In this document: positions 57,348-64,000 of the stretch, in pieces
How the letters are laid out: every line of letters begins with the position of its first letter
How positions within the stretch are numbered: the stretch's first letter is position 1
Assembly (NCBI GenBank): GCA_016708725.1
Contig: JADJFE010000003.1
Span: 124,001 to 188,000, forward strand
Length of the DNA: 64,000 nt
Reading direction: 5' to 3'
Source of the DNA: Candidatus Aalborgicola bjergmarkensis
GTDB lineage: Bacteria; Pseudomonadota; Gammaproteobacteria; Burkholderiales; Burkholderiaceae_C
Program-made: the position numbers and the translations under genes
Notes under the pieces: generated by a model
The model's database searches: none
Told to the model about the DNA's origin: nothing
Seen by the model: only the letters and a program-made list of their open reading frames with translations

Positions 57348-60231
57348 TTTGCACCGCGAACTTGTCAGGCAAGCTGATGACCGTCTCGAACGGTGTTGAC
57401 TCAGTCAAGGATGGCTCTTGCGTCAGCCGCAGTTCAATACTTCCGCCCTCGCGTTCGAGAAAGCCCTTGACGGCATCCATGCCCACGCCGCGCCCGGAGA
57501 CTTCCGTGACCTGTTCCGCAGTGGAAAATCCTGAGGCGAAGATCAGCTGCGCCAGCTCCTGCGCGGGCATATCCTGCTCTTCCTTGATGATCCCCTTTTC
57601 AATCGCCTTGCGCCGGATCACGCCCAATGCCAGACCTTTGCCATCGTCGCGCAAGCGTATCCACAGCTGCCCATCAGCCAGCGAAAGCTCCAGCTGGATA
57701 TGCCCTGCTGCTGGCTTGCCGCTATCCAGGCGCTGCTGGGCACTTTCGATGCCATGGTCCATGGAGTTGCGCAGCAGATGCATGAACACGTTGCGCAGCA
57801 AATCGGCGATCTGGGTCTTGACCACAATACCGTTGTCGATGACGCTGACCTGCGGGGGTTCTTTGCCAAGCTCCTGCGCCAGCGAAGGCAGGGAGTCGAT
57901 GACCCCGGCGAGCATGACCGCCAGCTGTTCGGTGCCAATCAGACGCAACATCTGGCGGATACGCCGGAACACATCGCTCAGCAGCAAAGGGTTGCTGGTA
58001 TCCACGCTCTCCATGTGCGTCAGCATCTCATGCACCTGGTCGCGCTGCACCATCAGGAACTTGTCCACGCTGCCACGGCGCCCCGGCCCCCGGCGGCCCA
58101 GTTTGCCCTCGTTGAGCCGGACGTACTCCTGCAAGGCTTCGTAAGCCTGCTGCAACTGGTACAACAATTTAGCCTGGTCCCACTGCACATGCTCATGCTT
58201 GCGCATGTCATCGTAGGTCTGTTCGGCCTCGTGCACCGTATTGGTCAACAAACGCAGACCGTAAGTACGCGCATTGCCCTTGATGGTGTGCATGTTGCGA
58301 AACAGCAGGCCAATAACGTTCGGATCTTTACCATGGGTGTTTTTAATCAGCGTTTCGTTCTCGCGAATAAAACCACTGGCACTATCGACAAACTCATGGA
58401 ACTTGTCCTGGTTAACCGCAAGGATTTGGCCAATCATTTCCAGCTCACGCTTTTGTTTATCCGCTTCAGCCACCAGTGCCTTGAGACGGGTCACATCGCG
58501 CATACAGACCATCAAGCGCTCGCAAACATCATCCTCATTGCAAATCGGCGACCAGACCAGTTCCAATGATTTGGAGAGTCCGCTGGGCATTTGCTTGTCA
58601 AACTCCCGGACCATCAAATGCGCATTGAAATCAAAATTCATCCGGTCTTCACCAATACATGCACCCACCACGGCATCCACCTGCGCCAGAATATCTGCAC
58701 CCAGATTGGTATTGGAAAAAATCAGCGCCATCATCTGCCGCCCGGCAATTTCCCTGGTCTCAAATAGCGCCTCCAGATAAACCGAGTATTCGCCGTGTAT
58801 CGACCCGTCGGCAGTTACCACTAACACGCCCTGCGGCAAGTTATGCAACATGGCCTCTATATCCTGCTGCTTTTTCTTGAGTTGCAAGGTGCGTTGCGTG
58901 ACCAGGTTTTCCAGTTCTTCGTTCATCCCTCGCAGGCTGTGGGCCAATTGCTTGTTTTGTAGGAATGTGTTGGCAAAAATCTGGCTTGCAACATACAACA
59001 TGGCTCCAGTGAACACACCCACACCGGTAAACAGCATGGCTACCGACTCGATTTTCCCAAGTGCCAGTAAAAGATCGTTGGTGGCAGTGCCAACAAAAAA
59101 CACCATACCCAGAAACAGAAACAAAGAGCCGGGTTGTTTCAGCCTCACACCCTGCCATGTCGTGTAGATTGCGGTGATTATTGGAATAATCGTCATAACC
59201 AAATAGATCGGACGAAATTTCTGAAACAGTTCTACATTCGGCACCACGGCCATCGACCCCATGAGCAGGGCTGCAGCGGCAAAAACACCCCCGTATATCC
59301 AGTTGAATCTGGGGGTGAATTTATAAAAGAACTGGCAGAACAAATAAAAAAACATCGATCCATAAAGCCCGAAATAATGCAGATAGAGCAAGGGTTCAGG
59401 ATCGAACACCTTCAAAAAAATGTCCGAAGGTGCCGCAAAGAAAGGGGAGATCATGGCCGTACCGGAGAACGCCACCAGATACAAAGGGTATCTGGTTTTA
59501 ACGTACACCAGCAGGAAAAACAATCCAAAAACCAGCGCAACCGCAGCCACAATCGCACGCAATTCGCCCCCCCAGAACTGGTACCAGGCAAAACTGGTAT
59601 CGTGCACATCGTACTTGTGCAATTCAAACGGCAGTTGGTACACACCCAGCATCATCGGGGTTTCCACCCGAATGGCAACAACATGGCGCGGATGGGTAAT
59701 CGTGAAACGAACTGGAATCGGTTGCACGGAGTAGTAGCGCTCAATATTGATATTGCCGGGGCGACGAAAGACTTCCTGGCCATCGACAAAGACTGCAACC
59801 CGGCTCATATAGGCATCGGCAAGCAACACCACCTCCTGCCCCATCAGATCCGGGGCAAATTCAAAGTTGGCGCGATACCACCCAACAGTAAATTTCTTGC
59901 CATCGTCATAGGCTTTCTTCCATGGTCCGGGCGCCTTGACGACAGTCCACGCGCTGGTGTCAAGATCAATATCATTGTTGCGCGGACTGTCATCGCGCGT
60001 GAATAGCCAGTTACCACTGAGCTTGAATGGTTCGTCCAGACTGTTGACCTGGAAACGACAGGAGTCACACGGCAAACGCTCGGTTGTTTGTGCAAAAAGC
60101 TGCCCCGAACTCAGCCACCCCAGTAACAAGAAGCTCAAAATGAAATAAACGGTGCGTATCACGTTACGCGCCTTGTGTGAATCAGAAGAATTTTCCATTG
60201 CCAGGAAAAAACCGATGCCAAAAACGTTCAT
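57340..60231 (-). CDS. 7TMR-DISM - Hpt - HATPase hybrid kinase (CheA-like)
   Basis: ATG 60231 is preceded by GAGGGGA, so I take it over ATG 60198. The 963-residue protein has a signal-anchor segment, a DISM-like periplasmic domain (~45-210), seven membrane helices (~210-430), a coiled coil, a PAS-like region (~475-600), an Hpt domain with the phosphorylated His ~646 (FRNMHTIKGNAR), a helical dimer region, and a CheA-type HATPase (LLRNSMDHGIE, GRGVGMDAVKGFLE). No receiver or CheW-like domain follows. Adjacent genes are a glycosyltransferase downstream and a diguanylate cyclase upstream (divergent). It may govern c-di-GMP output; the partner response regulator is unknown. Confidence 0.9.
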   Translation of the reverse strand: MNVFGIGFFLAMENSSDSHKARNVIRTVYFILSFLLLGWLSSGQLFAQTTERLPCDSCRFQVNSLDEPFKLSGNWLFTRDDSPRNNDIDLDTSAWTVVKAPGPWKKAYDDGKKFTVGWYRANFEFAPDLMGQEVVLLADAYMSRVAVFVDGQEVFRRPGNINIERYYSVQPIPVRFTITHPRHVVAIRVETPMMLGVYQLPFELHKYDVHDTSFAWYQFWGGELRAIVAAVALVFGLFFLLVYVKTRYPLYLVAFSGTAMISPFFAAPSDIFLKVFDPEPLLYLHYFGLYGSMFFYLFCQFFYKFTPRFNWIYGGVFAAAALLMGSMAVVPNVELFQKFRPIYLVMTIIPIITAIYTTWQGVRLKQPGSLFLFLGMVFFVGTATNDLLLALGKIESVAMLFTGVGVFTGAMLYVASQIFANTFLQNKQLAHSLRGMNEELENLVTQRTLQLKKKQQDIEAMLHNLPQGVLVVTADGSIHGEYSVYLEALFETREIAGRQMMALIFSNTNLGADILAQVDAVVGACIGEDRMNFDFNAHLMVREFDKQMPSGLSKSLELVWSPICNEDDVCERLMVCMRDVTRLKALVAEADKQKRELEMIGQILAVNQDKFHEFVDSASGFIRENETLIKNTHGKDPNVIGLLFRNMHTIKGNARTYGLRLLTNTVHEAEQTYDDMRKHEHVQWDQAKLLYQLQQAYEALQEYVRLNEGKLGRRGPGRRGSVDKFLMVQRDQVHEMLTHMESVDTSNPLLLSDVFRRIRQMLRLIGTEQLAVMLAGVIDSLPSLAQELGKEPPQVSVIDNGIVVKTQIADLLRNVFMHLLRNSMDHGIESAQQRLDSGKPAAGHIQLELSLADGQLWIRLRDDGKGLALGVIRRKAIEKGIIKEEQDMPAQELAQLIFASGFSTAEQVTEVSGRGVGMDAVKGFLEREGGSIELRLTQEPSLTESTPFETVISLPDKFAVQSV

Positions 60232-60387
60232 ACTTCCCCTCTAGTGCAATATTTTTATAACGGACACAACCACATGACATGAAAAAATGGCAGCTAGGCG
60301 AGAATACACCATTCACATCTCTGAACACACAGTGTTACCGGAGCCTTTTGGACGTTGCCGAGCACGCTTGTTGTTTAATTGAGTCTT

Positions 60388-61464
60388 ATGGAAAATTTTG
60401 CTTTGATTCGTTCGGCGCGTCTTATTGAACATCTGATTCTCCTCAGTGGCCTGCGCAAACGCGATGACTTGTTGAGCAGCATCACGCTTGCGTTGTCAGA
60501 GACAACGGATGTCTGTCAGGTTGAAATTTACAATCTGGTCCAGGATGGTGGCCAGCGCTACTGGCTGCCACTGACACAGATCATCAAGGGGTCGGGGGTA
60601 CGATTCCTGTCGGACTTTCTACGGATGGATCTGGATTCGATGCTGCCCGATGCCAGCAATCCAGAGCGCTTGTTGTGTCTGGATCGGATCATGATGGTAC
60701 GCACCCCTCCCAGCACCTTGCAAGCACGCCACCTCACACGATTTCCCATGATGCTGTCAGCCGGAGCAACCCCGTGGGGCGTGGCAGAACTGCACTCCGA
60801 ACACGCTTTGCAGGAATCCGACATCACGGCAGCCACACAATTGTTGACGCTGCACAGCAACATGCTGGACTTGCTGGACTACAGCGAATGTGACGCCCTC
60901 ACTGGCCTTTGGAACCGCAAACCTTTTGACGACCTGTTTTACAAGATCATGCCATCGGCTGAATCCACCGAACCGCTTTCTGAAAAAGATGATCTGCGCA
61001 CGCCGGTACCCGACAGCAGTTTCTGGCTTGCAATGATCGACATTGACCACTTCAAACAGGTCAACGACACCTATGGGCATTTGATTGGCGATGAAGTTCT
61101 GCTACTGGTAGCACGCATTCTCAAAAGGTCCTTTCGTGTATCAGATCGGGTTTACCGTTTTGGCGGCGAAGAGTTTGTGGTGGTACTACGCTGCGCCGAC
61201 CACGACGCAGCAGTGGCTGCTGCCGAACGTTTTCGCATCAACATGGCTGAATTCGACTTCCCCCAGGCTGGCCGAATTACTGCCAGTATTGGTTTGACAC
61301 AAATTCTGCCTGGCGACTTGCCCAGTGGTGCCTGCGAACGGGCTGACCAGGCGGTCTACTATGCCAAACACCACGGACGCAACCAGGTGTGCAGCGAAGC
61401 CGATCTGGTGCGCCTCGGATTGCTGAAGTCAGACATCAAGGTGGGTGATGTCGAGCTGTTTTGA
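60388..61464 (+). CDS. GAF-like/GGDEF diguanylate cyclase
   Basis: The start ATG 60388 (358 residues) is chosen over TTG 60379; neither has a strong ribosome-binding site. The N-terminal ~165 residues look like a GAF-type sensor (EIYNLVQDGGQRYWLPLTQI). The GGDEF domain has RFGGEEFVVVL at ~257-263 and the I-site RVSD five residues before, so it should be active and feedback-inhibited. It is divergent from the large kinase gene, and its 3' end overlaps the asparaginase gene by 29 bases, tail to tail. Confidence 0.9.
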   Translation: MENFALIRSARLIEHLILLSGLRKRDDLLSSITLALSETTDVCQVEIYNLVQDGGQRYWLPLTQIIKGSGVRFLSDFLRMDLDSMLPDASNPERLLCLDRIMMVRTPPSTLQARHLTRFPMMLSAGATPWGVAELHSEHALQESDITAATQLLTLHSNMLDLLDYSECDALTGLWNRKPFDDLFYKIMPSAESTEPLSEKDDLRTPVPDSSFWLAMIDIDHFKQVNDTYGHLIGDEVLLLVARILKRSFRVSDRVYRFGGEEFVVVLRCADHDAAVAAAERFRINMAEFDFPQAGRITASIGLTQILPGDLPSGACERADQAVYYAKHHGRNQVCSEADLVRLGLLKSDIKVGDVELF

Positions 61465-62464
61465 GGCTTGTCGCCATAGTCGCCATGATATCCAGCATCA
61501 GGGCAATACGCGCCTTGACCGCAGACAAACCTTGCGCGTGGGGAAGCGCTGCGTCAGAACCTGCGCCGGGAACCACACACCCCTGCGGGCAGCGGGTGGC
61601 GCGCACCACCTTGACACCCTGGCGTTGCGCTTGCCATAAGGCTGCTTCCAGGTCGTGGTGCAACGTACCATTACCGGTTCCGGCCACCACAATGCCCTGA
61701 ACTGCCGGGCTGGAGTCGGATGGTTCAACACACAAAGCACGCACCGTAGCACCGGTAGCACCAACATAATTCATGACAATCTCAACCCTTGGCCAGGGAC
61801 CTTGTGACCAACGCTCCAGCAGTTCCGGGGTAAATGCCGTATTCCGATCCGACTGCGGACAGCGCTGCACCCAACGCACAGCCCCCTCTTCCACATAAGC
61901 CAAGGCAGCAGCATCCCCCGAATCAAAAGCATTCAAACGGTAAGGATGAACCTTTTGCACCGCGTGGGCCGCGTGTACACCACCGGCGCACACCACCAGA
62001 ACACCGTGCGCTGCCTGGGAACGCGCCACAACCACCGCATCCAGCAAGTTTTGCGGGCCATCAGCGGCCAACGAAGATGCCGGGCGCATGGCACAGGTAA
62101 GCACGACGGATTTGCACGCCAGACCATCCCGTGGCAGCACCTGGGACAAGAAAAATGCTGTCTCCTCCAGCGTATCGGTTCCATGCGTCACCACGATGGC
62201 GGCCACATCCGGCATGGTCAGGTAGTGGCAAACACGCCGCACCAGCGCAAGCCACTGGGGCCAGCCCATATCCTTGCTATCGATTTGCATGACCTGTTCA
62301 AATACCGCTGTGCATTCCCCCAGCGTATCTGGTAAGGCGGGTATGCAGACCAGTAATTGGTCCACGTTCAACTGTGCAGCGGTATAGCCAACATTGTCCA
62401 CCGCACTGGCAGCGGTACCAGCAATCGTGCCGCCCGTACCCAAAAACACTATTTTTTTTGACAT
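61436..62464 (-). CDS. L-asparaginase (bacterial type I/II)
   Basis: This 342-residue enzyme hydrolyses asparagine to aspartate and ammonia. It has the nucleophile region FLGTGGTIAGTA, the second signature VVTHGTDTLEETAFFL and the conserved Lys/Met segment LTCAMRPASSLAADGPQN. There is no signal peptide, so it is probably cytoplasmic. The start near 62464 lies 79 bases before lexA, divergent from it. Confidence 0.93.
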   Translation of the reverse strand: MSKKIVFLGTGGTIAGTAASAVDNVGYTAAQLNVDQLLVCIPALPDTLGECTAVFEQVMQIDSKDMGWPQWLALVRRVCHYLTMPDVAAIVVTHGTDTLEETAFFLSQVLPRDGLACKSVVLTCAMRPASSLAADGPQNLLDAVVVARSQAAHGVLVVCAGGVHAAHAVQKVHPYRLNAFDSGDAAALAYVEEGAVRWVQRCPQSDRNTAFTPELLERWSQGPWPRVEIVMNYVGATGATVRALCVEPSDSSPAVQGIVVAGTGNGTLHHDLEAALWQAQRQGVKVVRATRCPQGCVVPGAGSDAALPHAQGLSAVKARIALMLDIMATMATSLKTARHHPP

Positions 62465-62497
62465 TTTTCACCCCTTGCGCTTGCGAGCAGCATAAAA

Positions 62498-62513
62498 CTG
62501 GTTAAAAATACAG
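62498..62513 (+). promoter_or_regulatory. SOS box (LexA operator)
   Basis: CTGGTTAAAAATACAG fits the gamma/beta-proteobacterial LexA site CTG-N10-CAG with an A/T-rich centre. It lies 30 bases before the lexA start. It explains autorepression of lexA. Because the asparaginase gene diverges from the same spacer, it may be affected as well. Confidence 0.85.
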
Positions 62514-62543
62514 CACTTTATGCAAAGCCACGAGGAGTCCAGC

Positions 62544-63215
62544 ATGTTCGAAGGTCGCAAACTCACTGCACGGCAGCAACAAATCCTGGATCTGATCCAA
62601 AGCGCCGTCGCGCGCACCGGCGCCCCTCCCACCCGGGCCGAGATCGCCAGCACACTCGGCTTCAAATCACCCAACGCAGCGGAAGAACATCTGCAGGCAT
62701 TGGCCAAGAAAGGGGCCATCGAACTGGTGGGCGGTACGTCGCGCGGCATCCGGCTCAAAGGCGATGCACTGCAAGCCATCAACGAAACCCGCTTTGGCCA
62801 CTTGGCCAGCAACCTTGCAGGTTTGACACAACGCGCCCTGCCCTTGATTGGCCGGGTGGCTGCCGGTTCGCCGATTCTCGCCCAGGAGCACATTGAAAGA
62901 ACCTACTATATCGAAAACACCCTGTTTCAGCGCCAACCGGACTACCTGGTAAAGGTGCGCGGCATGTCCATGCGCGATGCGGGGATTATGGATGGTGATC
63001 TGATTGCAGTCCAGATTGCCAGGGATGCCAAAAATGGCCAGATTGTCGTCGCCCGCCTGGGGGATGAAGTCACTGTCAAACGTTTCCAACGCACCCAGGA
63101 CAAGATCGAACTGCAACCGGAAAATCCGGACTACCGAACCATCGTGGTCAGTCCGGAAGAACCGTTTGAAATCGAAGGCTTGGCCGTGGGCCTGATCCGC
63201 AACACCCTGCTCTGA
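62544..63215 (+). CDS. lexA: SOS-response repressor LexA
   Basis: The start is ATG 62544 with GAGGAG upstream. The 223-residue protein has a winged-helix DNA-binding domain (RQQQILDLIQSAVARTG; PPTRAEIASTLGF) and an S24 peptidase domain. The cleavage site is Ala107-Gly108 (RVAAGSP), with catalytic Ser142 (MSMRDAGI) and Lys179 (VTVKRFQ). All residues needed for self-cleavage after RecA activation are present. The length slightly exceeds E. coli LexA, usual for Burkholderiales. Confidence 0.97.
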   Translation: MFEGRKLTARQQQILDLIQSAVARTGAPPTRAEIASTLGFKSPNAAEEHLQALAKKGAIELVGGTSRGIRLKGDALQAINETRFGHLASNLAGLTQRALPLIGRVAAGSPILAQEHIERTYYIENTLFQRQPDYLVKVRGMSMRDAGIMDGDLIAVQIARDAKNGQIVVARLGDEVTVKRFQRTQDKIELQPENPDYRTIVVSPEEPFEIEGLAVGLIRNTLL

Positions 63216-63239
63216 TGGCTGATTACCCCCATTGCCCTG

Positions 63240-64000
63240 TCACAGCGGCACAGCAACCAAATCGTGCCCTTGTGTGGCCACAACCCGCACCTGGGTGAAT
63301 TCGCCAACTTTCAGGGTTTTGCTGATTTTTTCACTGGGCAGCACATGCACCACGCCGTCTATCTCGGGCGCGTCTGCGTAGCTGCGGCCAATACCCCCCT
63401 TGCGACCAGCACCCGGTGCCGAGTCCACCACAACCTGCATGTGGGAGCCAATCCGTTGTTTCAGCTTAGCCACCGAGACATCCTCCGCTGCCGCCATAAA
63501 ACGTGCCCGACGCTCTTCGCGCACTTCGATGGGCAGCATGCCAGGTAAGGCATTGGCCTGTGCACCCGGCACTGCACTGTAGGAAAAACAACCGGCACGG
63601 TCAATCTGCGCGGCTTGCACAAAATCCAGCAAATGCGCGAATTCTTCTTCGGTCTCACCCGGAAAGCCGACAATAAAAGTGCTACGGATGACCAGTTCGG
63701 GACATTCCTGGCGCCATTGAAAGATGCGCTCCAGATGCTTTTCGCCGCTGGCAGGGCGTTTCATGCGACGCAGCACATCGGGGTGGCTGTGTTGCAAAGG
63801 GATATCCAGGTAGGGCAGGACGTGGCCTGTTGCCATGAGAGGGATAATTGCATCCACGCTGGGGTAGGGATAGACGTAATGCAGACGCACCCAGGCACCA
63901 AACGGTGCGGCAATATCCCCCAGAGCCTGCACCAGTTCCAGCATGCGTGTCTTGATGGGACGACCGTCCCAGAAGCCGGTACGGTACTGCACATCCACAC
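63240..64000 (-). CDS. rimO: Ribosomal protein S12 methylthiotransferase RimO (partial, runs off the window)
   Basis: About 253 codons are visible, and the 5' part lies beyond base 64000. The segment has DVQYRTGFWDGRPIKTRM, YPYPSVDAII, YLDIPLQHSHPDVLRRMKRP and IVGFPGETEEEF of radical-SAM methylthiotransferases, then the C-terminal TRAM domain (GRSYADAPEIDGVVHV). The iron-sulfur CxxxCxxC motif is outside the window. RimO modifies Asp88 of S12. It is convergent with lexA, 24 bases apart. Confidence 0.92.
   Translation of the reverse strand, partial: VDVQYRTGFWDGRPIKTRMLELVQALGDIAAPFGAWVRLHYVYPYPSVDAIIPLMATGHVLPYLDIPLQHSHPDVLRRMKRPASGEKHLERIFQWRQECPELVIRSTFIVGFPGETEEEFAHLLDFVQAAQIDRAGCFSYSAVPGAQANALPGMLPIEVREERRARFMAAAEDVSVAKLKQRIGSHMQVVVDSAPGAGRKGGIGRSYADAPEIDGVVHVLPSEKISKTLKVGEFTQVRVVATQGHDLVAVPL

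Overview
The window looks like a chromosome segment of a betaproteobacterium, most likely in the Burkholderiales/Comamonadaceae. Four things point that way: a typical betaproteobacterial RNase P RNA, the housekeeping set (purM, hda, pcnB, folK, cysK, xth, ychF, dsbC, lexA, rimO), many c-di-GMP genes, and a short hairpin repeat (core like AGCTGCTCCCGC...CCCATAAG) of a kind I associate with Comamonadaceae genomes. I cannot name the genus from sequence alone. No rRNA, tRNA or CRISPR array was seen.

Layout. (1) 1-3.9 kb is scrambled accessory DNA: an NYN-domain nuclease between 49-bp direct repeats, a Fic-family protein, and many fragments of 3' gene ends and hairpin repeats. (2) 3.9-13.3 kb is a visibly more A+T-rich block, probably acquired. 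It holds a disrupted membrane protein with extraordinary poly-G runs, then a co-oriented set of genes: a KAS III-like ketosynthase, a PksH/PksI-like enoyl-CoA hydratase, an HMG-CoA-synthase-like enzyme, a giant fatty-acyl-AMP ligase-ACP-alpha-oxoamine synthase fusion, and an N-acyl-amino-acid/AHL-synthase-like acyltransferase. An A+T-rich SAM methyltransferase lies just beyond. Together they look like an uncharacterised pathway for a small beta-branched acyl-aminoketone or acylated amino lipid; this is the best candidate for a new system. (3) 13.3-19.2 kb is an archipelago of toxin-antitoxin modules (HigBA-like, PIN/antitoxin, RelE/NadS-like, MqsRA with a broken toxin, a truncated PIN pair, an orphan antitoxin), interleaved with fragments also found at 1-3.3 kb. 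(4) 19.2-31.7 kb is ordinary chromosome: EamA exporter, Rieske oxygenase, ankyrin protein, purM, AI-2E-family permease, hda, HAD phosphatase, pcnB, folK, rnpB, a PAS/GGDEF protein, cysK, xth. (5) 31.7-37.7 kb is accessory again: an IscB element with its upstream omega-RNA region and a frameshifted iscB, a duplicated xth tail, paired inverted hairpin repeats, and a two-gene operon of a PHP-SMC-like ATPase and an AlbA_2/HATPase protein, which is a plausible defence system. (6) 37.8-64 kb is again mainly chromosomal: ychF, a receptor with a degenerate GGDEF domain, a UbiH-like hydroxylase, dsbC, an M61 peptidase, a cNMP-binding protein with a REC-PAS-GGDEF-EAL protein and a MASE1 kinase, a PIN/RHH toxin-antitoxin module between 148-bp direct repeats, envelope proteins, tatD, PAP2 phosphatase, a GT39-like transferase, a large DISM-Hpt-HATPase kinase, a diguanylate cyclase, an asparaginase, lexA with an SOS box, and rimO running off the end.

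Signalling by c-di-GMP recurs: two apparently active diguanylate cyclases with I-sites, one GGDEF-EAL protein and one degenerate GGDEF protein. The accessory zones share repeats with one another (1-3.3 kb with 16.4-18.9 kb and 49.5-50.6 kb), which suggests that recombination among short repeats has moved toxin-antitoxin pieces around.
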